Source of the DNA: Finegoldia magna
GTDB lineage: Bacteria > Bacillota > Clostridia > Tissierellales > Peptoniphilaceae
Reading direction: 5' to 3'
NCBI RefSeq assembly: GCF_003182075.1
Contig: NZ_QGTH01000006.1
Span: forward strand, 43,594 to 107,593
Length of the DNA stretch: 64,000 nucleotides
Shown here piece after piece: positions 27,068-35,047 of this stretch (the stretch's first letter is position 1; each line of letters starts with the position of its first letter). The notes under the pieces are model-generated. The model searched no databases, was not told the DNA's origin, and saw nothing but the letters and a program-made list of their open reading frames with translations. The translations under genes and the position numbers were made by a program.

Positions 27068-27757
27068 TTATTTTGAAGATTTTGAAAAACCTTCGTCTTG
27101 CGCTTCTTTTTCTGTTACGAAATATTTCTCACCTTTTTTGAAATTGATTTTTACATCTTTGTAACTCTTCTGATTAGGCATGTGATATATTTTCAATCCT
27201 TTATTGTTGATATTTCCTTTTATCATTCCCCTACCTTTAGAATCGGTGTATTTTATATATAAATTGGGATCATTTACATAAAAATCTTTCCAGAATCCTT
27301 TTTTATTGTCCTTAGCGTATTGTTCGGCTTTTTTTAATCGTTCAGAGTATTTTTGATTAGTTGTCTTAGTATATAATTTGGCCATTCCTTCTTTTAGTAA
27401 TTTTTCATTAATAAATTCATCATCTAAGAACACATAACCTAGTTTTCTTTCATATACATCCTCTTTTTCATCGTCAAATTCTAACCTAACTTTTTTATTT
27501 TCTAGCAAATTTTTAGTGTATTCACTTGCAATTTTGCCTTCTTTGACATTTCGACTTTTATCTTCCGCTACACTTTCTGGTGTATCAATTCCTATAAGTC
27601 TTACTCTCGTTTTTTGTCCATCTATATTTAATATTACAGTATCTCCATCTACAACTCTGACAACTTCATATAAATTATTTTGATTTTCTGTTTGAATAAT
27701 TGTGTCACAGCTTGTTAATGATATTAGTATTATTAATGCCAGTAAAAATTTCTTCAT
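27068..27757 (-). CDS. thermonuclease-like lipoprotein with C-terminal sunset-type domain
   Basis: Predicted surface nuclease. Lipobox LTSC (Cys18) follows a short signal. The SNase fold (about 28-155) shows VVDGDTVILNIDG, VRLIGIDTPES (catalytic Arg and metal Asp) and ERKLGYVFLDD with the second Arg, so it should be active. The C-terminal 55 residues (GNINNKGLKIYHMPNQKSY ... GEKYFVTEKEAQDEGF) resemble the small domain called 'sunset' that often follows SNase in Firmicutes. That name is from memory. Clusters with an exported glucosaminidase. Confidence 0.88.
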   Translation of the reverse strand: MKKFLLALIILISLTSCDTIIQTENQNNLYEVVRVVDGDTVILNIDGQKTRVRLIGIDTPESVAEDKSRNVKEGKIASEYTKNLLENKKVRLEFDDEKEDVYERKLGYVFLDDEFINEKLLKEGMAKLYTKTTNQKYSERLKKAEQYAKDNKKGFWKDFYVNDPNLYIKYTDSKGRGMIKGNINNKGLKIYHMPNQKSYKDVKINFKKGEKYFVTEKEAQDEGFSKSSK

Positions 27758-27776
27758 GTTTTTCTCTCACTTTTTA

Positions 27777-28451
27777 TTATTTATAGCTTGATAAAATCTT
27801 TTCAGCTATTAGTATCATGTGATTGTTGACTTTTTCTCCCCAATTTTTATCACTTGCATAATTTTTGTTCATAGCGTAAGAATTGTACCCTTTAAAATAC
27901 TTTCCATTATCGCTAAGATACAATATTTTGATTTTTTTGCCAATATCTTGAATTCCTTCATCAAGTGAATTGTATTGACTTGCTCCGTTGTAAGGATCAG
28001 AGTCAACAGCATTGAATCCAAACAAATTATTTTTGTCCTTTGCTATTCTACTTTGTCCAAAATCAGATTCATGATTTGCTATAGCTAATAAATACAAGGC
28101 GTTCACACCGTATTTTTTTTCTACTTTAATAAATGAATGAGCATTGCCTTTTAAATCAGTGCCTTCTAATGCAACCTCTAACATTCGTTCAGATATTTGA
28201 GATTTGTGAGTTGGATAAAACATATTATCTTCTGTAATTTTTAAAGCGCCTACTCTTTTAAATTCAGCCAAATCTTTTTCTATTTTGTTTAGCGTTTTCA
28301 ACTCATTGTCTTCCAATTCACTTTTTTGATAAGTGATTTTGTTAGAAAAAGAAAAATAATTTTCAGAATAATTAATTATTAAACAGGCACAAAATACCAA
28401 CATAAGCAAGAATATCCCAACTCTTTTTTTTATTAGTTTCTTGTTTTTCAT
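27777..28451 (-). CDS. membrane-anchored N-acetylglucosaminidase (GH73-like)
   Basis: Cleaves the glycan strands of peptidoglycan. Lys-rich N-terminus and one hydrophobic segment (about 10-28) act as signal-anchor. The catalytic region (about 110-224) has LLAIANHESDFGQSRIA with the probable general-acid Glu, then KNNLFGFNAVDSDPY and YASDKNWGEKVNNHM, as in LytG/FlgJ-type enzymes. No cell-wall-binding repeats. 224 residues, GAGG before the ATG, 19 bp ahead of the nuclease gene. Confidence 0.82.
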   Translation of the reverse strand: MKNKKLIKKRVGIFLLMLVFCACLIINYSENYFSFSNKITYQKSELEDNELKTLNKIEKDLAEFKRVGALKITEDNMFYPTHKSQISERMLEVALEGTDLKGNAHSFIKVEKKYGVNALYLLAIANHESDFGQSRIAKDKNNLFGFNAVDSDPYNGASQYNSLDEGIQDIGKKIKILYLSDNGKYFKGYNSYAMNKNYASDKNWGEKVNNHMILIAEKILSSYK

Positions 28452-28528
28452 TCTGCCTCCTCGAATATGACTAGTATTTTATCATAATTTTTACAAATTT
28501 CCTATTGATTTTCATTATTGTAATAATC

Positions 28529-28557
28529 TTGAATTATTGCACTCTTAAGCTTATAAT
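28529..28557 (+). promoter_or_regulatory. promoter of tRNA-Thr(CGT) and degV
   Basis: -35 TTGAAT (28529-28534), 17-base spacer, perfect -10 TATAAT (28552-28557), ten bases before the tRNA. Confidence 0.82.
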
Positions 28558-28567
28558 AAATGTATAT

Positions 28568-28643
28568 GCTGTTGTGGCTCAGTTGGTAGAGCAATTGATT
28601 CGTAATCAATAGGCCGGAGGTTCGATCCCTCTCAACAGCACCA
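28568..28643 (+). tRNA. tRNA-Thr(CGT)
   Basis: Acceptor GCTGTTG/CAACAGC, D-arm GGCTCAGTTGGTAGAGC, anticodon stem TTGATTCGTAATCAA giving CGT (ACG codons), T-arm GAGGTTCGATCCCTC, CCA encoded. No terminator separates it from degV 31 bases downstream. Confidence 0.97.
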
Positions 28644-28674
28644 ATAAAAAAACAATACTTATCTGGAGGTAAGA

Positions 28675-29562
28675 ATGTCTATAAAAATAATCACAGATTC
28701 TGCTTGTCAAATAACAGATTCTAATAAAAATGAAAATTTAATAATACTGAATATGCCAGTTATTAGTTCTGATAAAGAATACATAGAAGGTCAAACCATT
28801 AATTCTTCAGATATGTTTTCTAGAATGAAAGATGGAGAAGTATTCAAAACTAGCCAAGTTCCATATAAAAATTATTATGAATCATTTAAAGATGAATTGG
28901 AAGCTGGAAATGACGTAATCTGTATTACATTATCTAGTGGACTTACTAGCACATTTCAAACTGCCACAATGGCAATGAATGCATTATTAGAAGAAAATAA
29001 AGATTATAAAATAATAGTTAAGGATTCTCTTTGTGCTTGTTCCGGAGAAACTTCAGTTATTAACAAAGCACTCAAACTTGTAGAATTAAATTATTCATTT
29101 AAAGAAGTAAACGAAAAATTAGATGAAATAATCTGCGCACAAGAGCATATTTTTACTGTTACTAACTTAGAGTATTTGTACAGAGGTGGAAGATTATCTA
29201 AGACTCAAAAGGTAATGGGATCATTATTGAACATAAGACCTGTAATGAGCGTAGATAAAAATGACGGTAGCTTATATGTTGTAGAAAAAGCTCGTGGTGA
29301 AAAGCAAACTTTTATTAAAATGAAGAATTTAATGATTGAAAAATGTAACAACAATGTGAATTTAAATCAAACACTTTATGTTTGTTACGGAGAAGATGAA
29401 GATGAAGCAGATCTCCTTATTGAAAAAATTAAAGAAGATTTTGATTTCAAGAAAATTGTTAAATGTCCTTTAGGGTGTGTAATAGGCGCTCACACTGGAC
29501 CAAATATGTTAAGTATATATTTCAGTAACAAGGATTTGGGAGAAGAGCTATCAGAAGTATAA
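28675..29562 (+). CDS. DegV-family fatty-acid-binding protein (FakB-like)
   Basis: Binds a fatty acid and presents it to the FakA kinase. N-terminal IITDSACQITDSN, the FKTSQVPYKNY segment, TLSSGLTSTFQTA and TNLEYLYRGGRLSKTQ (lipid headgroup region) match the family. 295 residues. GGAGG sits before the ATG. FakA is not in the window. Likely co-transcribed with tRNA-Thr. Confidence 0.92.
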   Translation: MSIKIITDSACQITDSNKNENLIILNMPVISSDKEYIEGQTINSSDMFSRMKDGEVFKTSQVPYKNYYESFKDELEAGNDVICITLSSGLTSTFQTATMAMNALLEENKDYKIIVKDSLCACSGETSVINKALKLVELNYSFKEVNEKLDEIICAQEHIFTVTNLEYLYRGGRLSKTQKVMGSLLNIRPVMSVDKNDGSLYVVEKARGEKQTFIKMKNLMIEKCNNNVNLNQTLYVCYGEDEDEADLLIEKIKEDFDFKKIVKCPLGCVIGAHTGPNMLSIYFSNKDLGEELSEV

Positions 29563-29568
29563 AAATAA

Positions 29569-29600
29569 ACCTTCTAAGTTATAACTTAGAAGGTATTTTT
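29569..29600. terminator. shared terminator between degV and rluD
   Basis: ACCTTCTAAGTT (29569-29580) and AACTTAGAAGGT (29583-29594) form a near-perfect palindrome with T/A runs on both sides, serving both convergent genes. The rluD stop lies within it. Confidence 0.85.
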
Positions 29601-30502
29601 GTGTAATCTAGGTTTGTTTTTTTTATAGCTGTGATAAAATCCTGTTTCAAATTTCCAATTACATTGATATTTTCATGAGTATGAGGATGAACAAATTGGA
29701 GATTGTATGCGTGTAGAACTTGACTGTCGAAAAGTATTTTTTCTTTTTTCAATCCATATAATTTGTCACCTAAAATTGGATGATGAATATAATTCATGTG
29801 AACTCGAATTTGATGAGTTCTACCCGTTTTGATTTGGACTTTTACAAGAGAATAATCGTCATTATAATCAAGTCTTTCATAATGAGAAACAGACAATTTC
29901 CCTTCGTCAGAAACCATCATCTTCTTTCTATCTTTAGGATTTCTAGTCAGGTATTCTTCAATTGTTCCACATTCATCGATTTTTCCATGAACAATACACA
30001 AATAAGTTTTTGTAATTTCGTGATTTTTGATAATATCTTTTAATTTTAGATGTGTATCGTTGTCCTTTGCAATTATTATTAGTCCTGTAGTATCTTTGTC
30101 TAATCTGTGAACTATTCCCCTTCTATAATCTCCGTCAACATCACTCAAACTTTCAAAATTATACATCAAATAATTCACTAAAGTATCAGAATATATAGTC
30201 TCTGTCGGATGAACTATTATATTTTTGTCTTTATTTATAATCGCAAGATAATCGTCTTCATATACGACATCCAAATCGTATTTTTGTGGTTTTATAGTTT
30301 TGTCTGGCTTTTTATAGTCAAATTTAATCTTATCGTTCAGATTTAACTTATAGTTTTTTTTCTGAAATTTTTCATTTACCAGTACTTTTTTTTCATCGAT
30401 AAGTTTTTGAATTTCACTTCTGGATAATTCAACTTCATTAGCCAAAAAAACATCCAATCTTGAGTTTTGATTAGAATCATCTATTAAAAATTCGTACATC
30501 AT
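29579..30502 (-). CDS. rluD: RluD-family 23S rRNA pseudouridine synthase
   Basis: Converts uridine to pseudouridine in rRNA. N-terminal S4 domain (SRLDVFLANEVELSRSEIQKLI), then the synthase core with RRGIVHRLDKDTTGLIIIAK carrying the catalytic Asp. The frame opens with TTG at 30520. The ATG at 30502 overlaps the ung TGA by four bases (ATGA) and fits translational coupling, so I choose it (307 aa). Which uridines it modifies cannot be told. Confidence 0.93.
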   Translation of the reverse strand: MMYEFLIDDSNQNSRLDVFLANEVELSRSEIQKLIDEKKVLVNEKFQKKNYKLNLNDKIKFDYKKPDKTIKPQKYDLDVVYEDDYLAIINKDKNIIVHPTETIYSDTLVNYLMYNFESLSDVDGDYRRGIVHRLDKDTTGLIIIAKDNDTHLKLKDIIKNHEITKTYLCIVHGKIDECGTIEEYLTRNPKDRKKMMVSDEGKLSVSHYERLDYNDDYSLVKVQIKTGRTHQIRVHMNYIHHPILGDKLYGLKKEKILFDSQVLHAYNLQFVHPHTHENINVIGNLKQDFITAIKKTNLDYTKIPSKL

Positions 30503-31176
30503 ATATTTTCTATCTTCCAATCAATAGGTTCAAGCCCGTTATCCTTCAAATAATCGTTAGTTTTTATAAAATGATTGCAACCGAAAAATCCCCTATTTGC
30601 AGAAAAAGGAGAAGGATGTGGTGATTCTAATATAAGAGCATTTTTGCTTTTAATTAAATCTTTTTTCATTCTAGCGTTGTTTCCCCACAATATAAAAACT
30701 ATAGGTCTATTAGAATTCCCTAATAATTCGATAATTTTATCAGTTAAAATTTGCCAACCAATTTTAGAATGTGAATTTGGTTTGTTTTCGATTACTGTAA
30801 GTGAAGTATTTAATAACAAAACTCCTTGTTTTGCCCATTTCATCAGATATCCATTATTGGGAATTGGATAACCAAATTCATTTTGCAATTCCTTGTAAAT
30901 ATTGATCAATGAAGGAGGTGTTTTTACATTTGGTTTAACAGAAAAACTAAGTCCATGTGCTTGATTGGGATTGTGATATGGATCTTGACCTAAAATCACA
31001 ACCTTGCAATCTTCAAATGGAACTAATTTCAACGCTTCAAAAATATAATTCATATCAGGATATACTCTGTAATTTTGATAATCGTTTATCAAAACTTCTC
31101 TTATTTTTTTATAATAATCCTTAGTCCATTCATCTTTTAATAAATCATCCCAACTATTTCCTATACTAACACTCAT
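30499..31176 (-). CDS. ung: uracil-DNA glycosylase
   Basis: Excises uracil from DNA. GQDPYHNPNQAHGLSFSV holds the catalytic Asp, and HPSPFSANRGFFGC the active-site His and minor-groove loop. 225 residues, normal length. Overlaps rluD by 4 bp and abuts lspA. Confidence 0.97.
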   Translation of the reverse strand: MSVSIGNSWDDLLKDEWTKDYYKKIREVLINDYQNYRVYPDMNYIFEALKLVPFEDCKVVILGQDPYHNPNQAHGLSFSVKPNVKTPPSLINIYKELQNEFGYPIPNNGYLMKWAKQGVLLLNTSLTVIENKPNSHSKIGWQILTDKIIELLGNSNRPIVFILWGNNARMKKDLIKSKNALILESPHPSPFSANRGFFGCNHFIKTNDYLKDNGLEPIDWKIENI

Positions 31177-31622
31177 TATTTCTGTCCTTTTAAACTAAAT
31201 ATCACAAGTAAAATACAAGATACTACAACAGCTATATCTGCAACATTGAATACTGGGAAATCGTAATTAAAAGGTAATCTTACAGAAATAAAATCGATGA
31301 CATAACCTCTGAAAATTCTGTCGATAAGATTTCCCAATGCACCTCCAAGTAATAGTCCGTATATTACTTTTTCAAAACTAACCAAGCTTTTGTAATTCTT
31401 AAAAATATATACGATTACAAATCCAATTATTAGTAATGTAATTATCATTAAAATAATTTTCTTATTTTCAAGAATTCCAAAAGCCGCCCCTCTATTTTCA
31501 AGGTAAGTAAGCTTCAAAAATTTATCAAAAATGATAACATCTCCTTCTTTTAGAGAAATTGCCATATATTTTGTTAAATGATCCAAGCCAATTACCAAAA
31601 TCATCATTAAAATAGTAACCAT
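31176..31622 (-). CDS. lspA: lipoprotein signal peptidase
   Basis: Aspartyl membrane protease that cuts prolipoproteins before the lipid-modified Cys. Four helices; conserved NRGAAFG, GGALGNLIDRIFRGYVIDF (first catalytic Asp) and FNVADIAV (second). 148 residues. Serves lipoproteins such as ModA and the thermonuclease seen here. Confidence 0.96.
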   Translation of the reverse strand: MVTILMMILVIGLDHLTKYMAISLKEGDVIIFDKFLKLTYLENRGAAFGILENKKIILMIITLLIIGFVIVYIFKNYKSLVSFEKVIYGLLLGGALGNLIDRIFRGYVIDFISVRLPFNYDFPVFNVADIAVVVSCILLVIFSLKGQK

Positions 31623-31630
31623 TTTTACTC

Positions 31631-32407
31631 CTAAATGTATTTAATATATTTTATTCTCAATTTGTCTTTTTTTGTGCTTCCCAAATATTCTACAAGCCTG
31701 TATCTACCATATCCTCTTATTGATACAAGAGAGTTTTCTTCAACTGATTTGCTTGTATTAGATATTACTTCATAATTAAGCTTGATTTTCTTGTTTTTTA
31801 TCATAATCTGAGCATCCTTCCTAGAAATATTTGCAATCTCAGAAACCAAGCAATCTAATCTCTCTGAGTTAATAATTCCAGTAAAAGATTTAACCTTTTC
31901 TTCATCTTTTTCTATATTATCTTCAATAATCGATGTCGAAATATTAAACTTTTTTATCTTGGCCAAATTCAAATTCAAAAAATTAATCATCGTATTTGTA
32001 GCACACAGATAAAATCTTTTATTATGAGTAAAAATATCTCCGATTTTTTCACGATTAATTCCTAAATTCAATACAGCTCCTAAAATATCTCTGTGAGTAA
32101 TTTCTTGATCAGTTTGTATTTCTAAAAGACCAATATAATCGAACATATTAATATATTCTTCTGCGTAGCAATACCTATCCCACATTATAATAATGCTGTT
32201 TTCACAGTTTATTGGACAATTTGTAACCATATACCCTACATCGGTCTCTGTATTCAAAATTGAAGTAGCATACTCTATTTCCTTTGGATTCATAAAATCA
32301 GTTGCATAAATAGTTTTGGTCCTTTTAACTGAAATAAGACTATCAATAAATCTATCGATAGTCTTTTTAATTTCTATATCTTGAATGTAATTTAATTCAT
32401 AACTCAT
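31631..32407 (-). CDS. ylmH: YlmH-type S4 RNA-binding protein
   Basis: A 258-residue protein with an N-terminal YlmH domain and a C-terminal S4 domain (RLDCLVSEIANISRKDAQIMI, about 182-202). YlmH of Bacillus has been reported to bind 50S subunits and assist RqcH-type alanine tailing; an RqcH gene is at 15.3 kb. It lies in the standard yggS-sepF-yggT-ylmH division-associated cluster. Confidence 0.9.
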   Translation of the reverse strand: MSYELNYIQDIEIKKTIDRFIDSLISVKRTKTIYATDFMNPKEIEYATSILNTETDVGYMVTNCPINCENSIIIMWDRYCYAEEYINMFDYIGLLEIQTDQEITHRDILGAVLNLGINREKIGDIFTHNKRFYLCATNTMINFLNLNLAKIKKFNISTSIIEDNIEKDEEKVKSFTGIINSERLDCLVSEIANISRKDAQIMIKNKKIKLNYEVISNTSKSVEENSLVSIRGYGRYRLVEYLGSTKKDKLRIKYIKYI

Positions 32408-32408
32408 T

Positions 32409-32681
32409 TTAAACCAATCCTATTATAACCGATCCAATAATTTGAAGAAATATCAATGTTATTAATGGTGACCAATCTATAATGCCTCTATCAAGTCCAA
32501 ACATATTTAAAAGTTTTTTTGCAGGATACATTATATAATCAGTAATCAAATAAATCGAATCAACTAAGGCATTGTCTCTTGATATGTGAACAAAAGACAA
32601 TATAACTCTAATAAATATCGACCATTCTATTAACTTTAAAATGGTTAAGAAAAAATTAACGATACTAAATCCATTTATCAT
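32409..32681 (-). CDS. yggT: YggT/YlmG-family membrane protein
   Basis: A 90-residue protein with two membrane helices (about 7-30 and 67-88) flanking SIYLITDYIMYPAKKLLNMFG, the usual YggT pattern. Linked to membrane and division functions in several bacteria but without a firm activity. Overlaps sepF by 4 bp; one base from ylmH. Confidence 0.88.
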   Translation of the reverse strand: MINGFSIVNFFLTILKLIEWSIFIRVILSFVHISRDNALVDSIYLITDYIMYPAKKLLNMFGLDRGIIDWSPLITLIFLQIIGSVIIGLV

Positions 32682-33163
32682 AATTGGAAAAATCCATTAT
32701 TTTTTGTAATTTGATCCTTAATCTTGCCGTCTATTTCTACCCCTTTTGGAACTAAAACAAAAATATCTTTAGTTACTTTTTGCATTTTTCCATCAAGTGA
32801 ATAAATAGCTCCACTAACAAAGTCAAATATTCTTTGCTTTACATCCTTTTCAAGCATTTCAATATTTAATACAGCAACTTCGTTTTTTAATATAACATCA
32901 ATAACCTTTGGTGCATCATCAAAACTAATTGGTTCATGAATATTAATCTTAACTCTGTTTAAAGGTTTTGATTCCACAGGTTTAGTTGTAGAATTATTCA
33001 TGCTTACTATATTGTTTTTTGTTTCGTAATTTTGTTTTGGTTCATAATCATTTGATTCAGCTTCAACATGATCTGAGTCATCATAGTAGTATTCATCATC
33101 GTAATATTCGTCGTAATCGTCTTCTACCCCTACTAATTTTTTAAATGAATTCATAAATGACAT
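32678..33163 (-). CDS. sepF: cell division protein SepF
   Basis: Anchors and aligns FtsZ filaments at the membrane. The N-terminal MSFMNSFKKLVG amphipathic helix is the likely membrane anchor, followed by a very acidic Asp/Tyr-rich linker (about 13-50) and the SepF core (about 70-161: VNINIHEP-like start, FDFVSGAIYSLDG). 161 residues. With no ftsA seen in the dcw cluster, SepF may be the main FtsZ anchor here. Confidence 0.93.
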   Translation of the reverse strand: MSFMNSFKKLVGVEDDYDEYYDDEYYYDDSDHVEAESNDYEPKQNYETKNNIVSMNNSTTKPVESKPLNRVKINIHEPISFDDAPKVIDVILKNEVAVLNIEMLEKDVKQRIFDFVSGAIYSLDGKMQKVTKDIFVLVPKGVEIDGKIKDQITKNNGFFQL

Positions 33164-33172
33164 AACGTCCTC

Positions 33173-33853
33173 CTAATTGTAATTTCTTTTGCCAAAAATA
33201 AAGCTTCCAACTCTTACCATATTGGATCCTTCTTCAAGCGCTACTTTGTAGTCGTGGCTCATTCCCATTGATAAGTATTTCATTTCTATATTTTTGTATT
33301 CTGTATTTTTTATTTTATCATAAATTTCTCTCATTTTCTTGAAAACCCATCTAATTTCTTCAGGATCTTCTGCAAATGGAGCAATGCTCATCAATCCTTT
33401 TACTTTGACGAACTCTCTTCTTTCTATTTCTTCAATAAAAGAATCCAAATCATCAAGATATAAACCAGATTTTTGCTCTTCTTCTGCAACATTTAATTGA
33501 ATCAAGCAATCTTGCGGTTTATTAATTGCACGAGCTCTTTTTTCTATTTCTTTTAAAACACTCATTCTATCTAATGAATGAATCAAACAAGCTTTTCCTA
33601 CAACATCTTTAACTTTATTAGATTGCAAATGACCAATCATATGATAATTAACACAATCTTTTAATTCATCATATTTCCAGCTCATTTCTTGGGGCTTGTT
33701 TTCGCCAATATCAGTTACTCCACAATCAATAGCTTCCTTAATCCTGTCGATGTCCACAGTTTTTGTAACCGCAATAAGTTGTGGTGTTTCTCCATGAGAT
33801 GCAAATTTTTTCAAATTTTCATTAACTTCATTTAGATTGTCTTTTATACTCAT
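33173..33853 (-). CDS. yggS: YggS-family PLP homeostasis protein
   Basis: Single-domain TIM barrel binding pyridoxal phosphate without known catalysis; it buffers free PLP. LIAVTKTVD has the PLP Lys, with GENKPQEM, HMIGHLQSNKV and a C-terminal MSMGMSHDY phosphate-binding loop. 226 residues. Its start overlaps the stop of the upstream HlyD-like gene. Confidence 0.94.
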   Translation of the reverse strand: MSIKDNLNEVNENLKKFASHGETPQLIAVTKTVDIDRIKEAIDCGVTDIGENKPQEMSWKYDELKDCVNYHMIGHLQSNKVKDVVGKACLIHSLDRMSVLKEIEKRARAINKPQDCLIQLNVAEEEQKSGLYLDDLDSFIEEIERREFVKVKGLMSIAPFAEDPEEIRWVFKKMREIYDKIKNTEYKNIEMKYLSMGMSHDYKVALEEGSNMVRVGSFIFGKRNYN

Positions 33854-35010
33854 TATTTTAAAAGTTCCCCCTCTTTAACAAACCTTGGATTTTTTACAAT
33901 ATAATCGTATAGTTCCAAAGTGTTTACTTTTCTGTTATTAACATCAATCTGTCCATCAATACCCGTTGAAATATAAGCAAATTTATCATCAGTTTTTAAA
34001 ACTTTTACAGCTACAAATTTTATAATTCCTGTCTCTTTTTTGATGTAAACGCCTTGTGTAGAATCTTTTGTAATAATTGACTTGTTAGGTATTTTGAATA
34101 CTTTTGTTTTTTTATCAATCACAGTGATAGGCACAAATCTTTTATTCATTAAATAATTAATACCATCATTCATATCGCATACTATAGTTATGATATCTCC
34201 ATTTACTTTTATGTCTTTTATATGCGCTGAATATTCGTTTTTGTCAACATGGATTTCTATTTCGTCGTTATTTTTTAAATTTCTATTTAACTTAGAACTT
34301 TCCACATCAAAGGCCAAAGACAAATTCATACTATCAACTACTGATAAGCCTTTAGAAGTATAACTTTCATCTATATCTCTTAGATAAAAATCACTACCCA
34401 TAATACTTGAAGAATTATATCCTACGAAGTTTTCATAATTATCAATATTGTTTTTTAAAACTCCACTAACTGTTGTCTTTACAGAAGATGATTTTGAATT
34501 TAAAACTTGTTTCAATATTTCCAATTCTTTTTTAGAATGAAAATACTCTTCTTCTGTTATATTCCTTTTCTTATCATATTCAGACAGAAACTTATCATCA
34601 AAGTTTCTATTTCTTATAGAATTTGATAGTGTTTTAATATCTGTATCTTTAATCTCAAATTTACTTGTAGTCTTATCGGCGTGATTTATTTCCAAATCGT
34701 TCAATTTGTCATCTATATATTTTGTACTCATTTGTAGGTTGATATCTTTCGGTACGTTTATTACATTAGATCCCACAGGATATTTGACATTTTCAGCCGC
34801 TTTCGTATCCACATCATTTAAATAAATGTACTCATCTTTGAGAACAAGAGCATTTACATTTATTTCGTTTTTTATTTTGGAAATATCGTTCACAAGATAT
34901 AAGTTTCGTTTGAATAAAAAACCTAATAAATTGTGAACAATAAATACTAATAGTAAAAAAGAAATAATTATTATAAAAATTTCTTTTTTGTTAAGTTTTT
35001 TCGTTTTCAT
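33853..35010 (-). CDS. HlyD/adaptor-like membrane protein of the sepF cluster
   Basis: A 385-residue protein with a Lys-rich N-terminus, one membrane helix (about 12-32) and a large extracytoplasmic part. An early beta segment (INVNALVLKDEYIYLND), a helical stretch (about 115-175) and a late VPITVIDKKTKVFKIPNKSI region give the barrel-hairpin-barrel outline of periplasmic adaptor proteins. Similar proteins precede yggS-sepF in many Clostridia; function unknown, possibly envelope or division related. No Shine-Dalgarno site: the -10 box ends six bases before the ATG, predicting a leaderless mRNA. Confidence 0.65.
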   Translation of the reverse strand: MKTKKLNKKEIFIIIISFLLLVFIVHNLLGFLFKRNLYLVNDISKIKNEINVNALVLKDEYIYLNDVDTKAAENVKYPVGSNVINVPKDINLQMSTKYIDDKLNDLEINHADKTTSKFEIKDTDIKTLSNSIRNRNFDDKFLSEYDKKRNITEEEYFHSKKELEILKQVLNSKSSSVKTTVSGVLKNNIDNYENFVGYNSSSIMGSDFYLRDIDESYTSKGLSVVDSMNLSLAFDVESSKLNRNLKNNDEIEIHVDKNEYSAHIKDIKVNGDIITIVCDMNDGINYLMNKRFVPITVIDKKTKVFKIPNKSIITKDSTQGVYIKKETGIIKFVAVKVLKTDDKFAYISTGIDGQIDVNNRKVNTLELYDYIVKNPRFVKEGELLK

Positions 35011-35016
35011 AATCTG

Positions 35017-35045
35017 ATTATATCATAGTATAAATTACATTCCAA
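35017..35045 (-). promoter_or_regulatory. promoter of the HlyD-like/yggS/sepF operon
   Basis: -35 TTGGAA (35040-35045), 17-base spacer, TGA plus perfect -10 TATAAT (35017-35022). The ATG is at 35010-35008, so the expected start of transcription falls on or next to the start codon. Confidence 0.82.
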
Positions 35046-35047
35046 AA

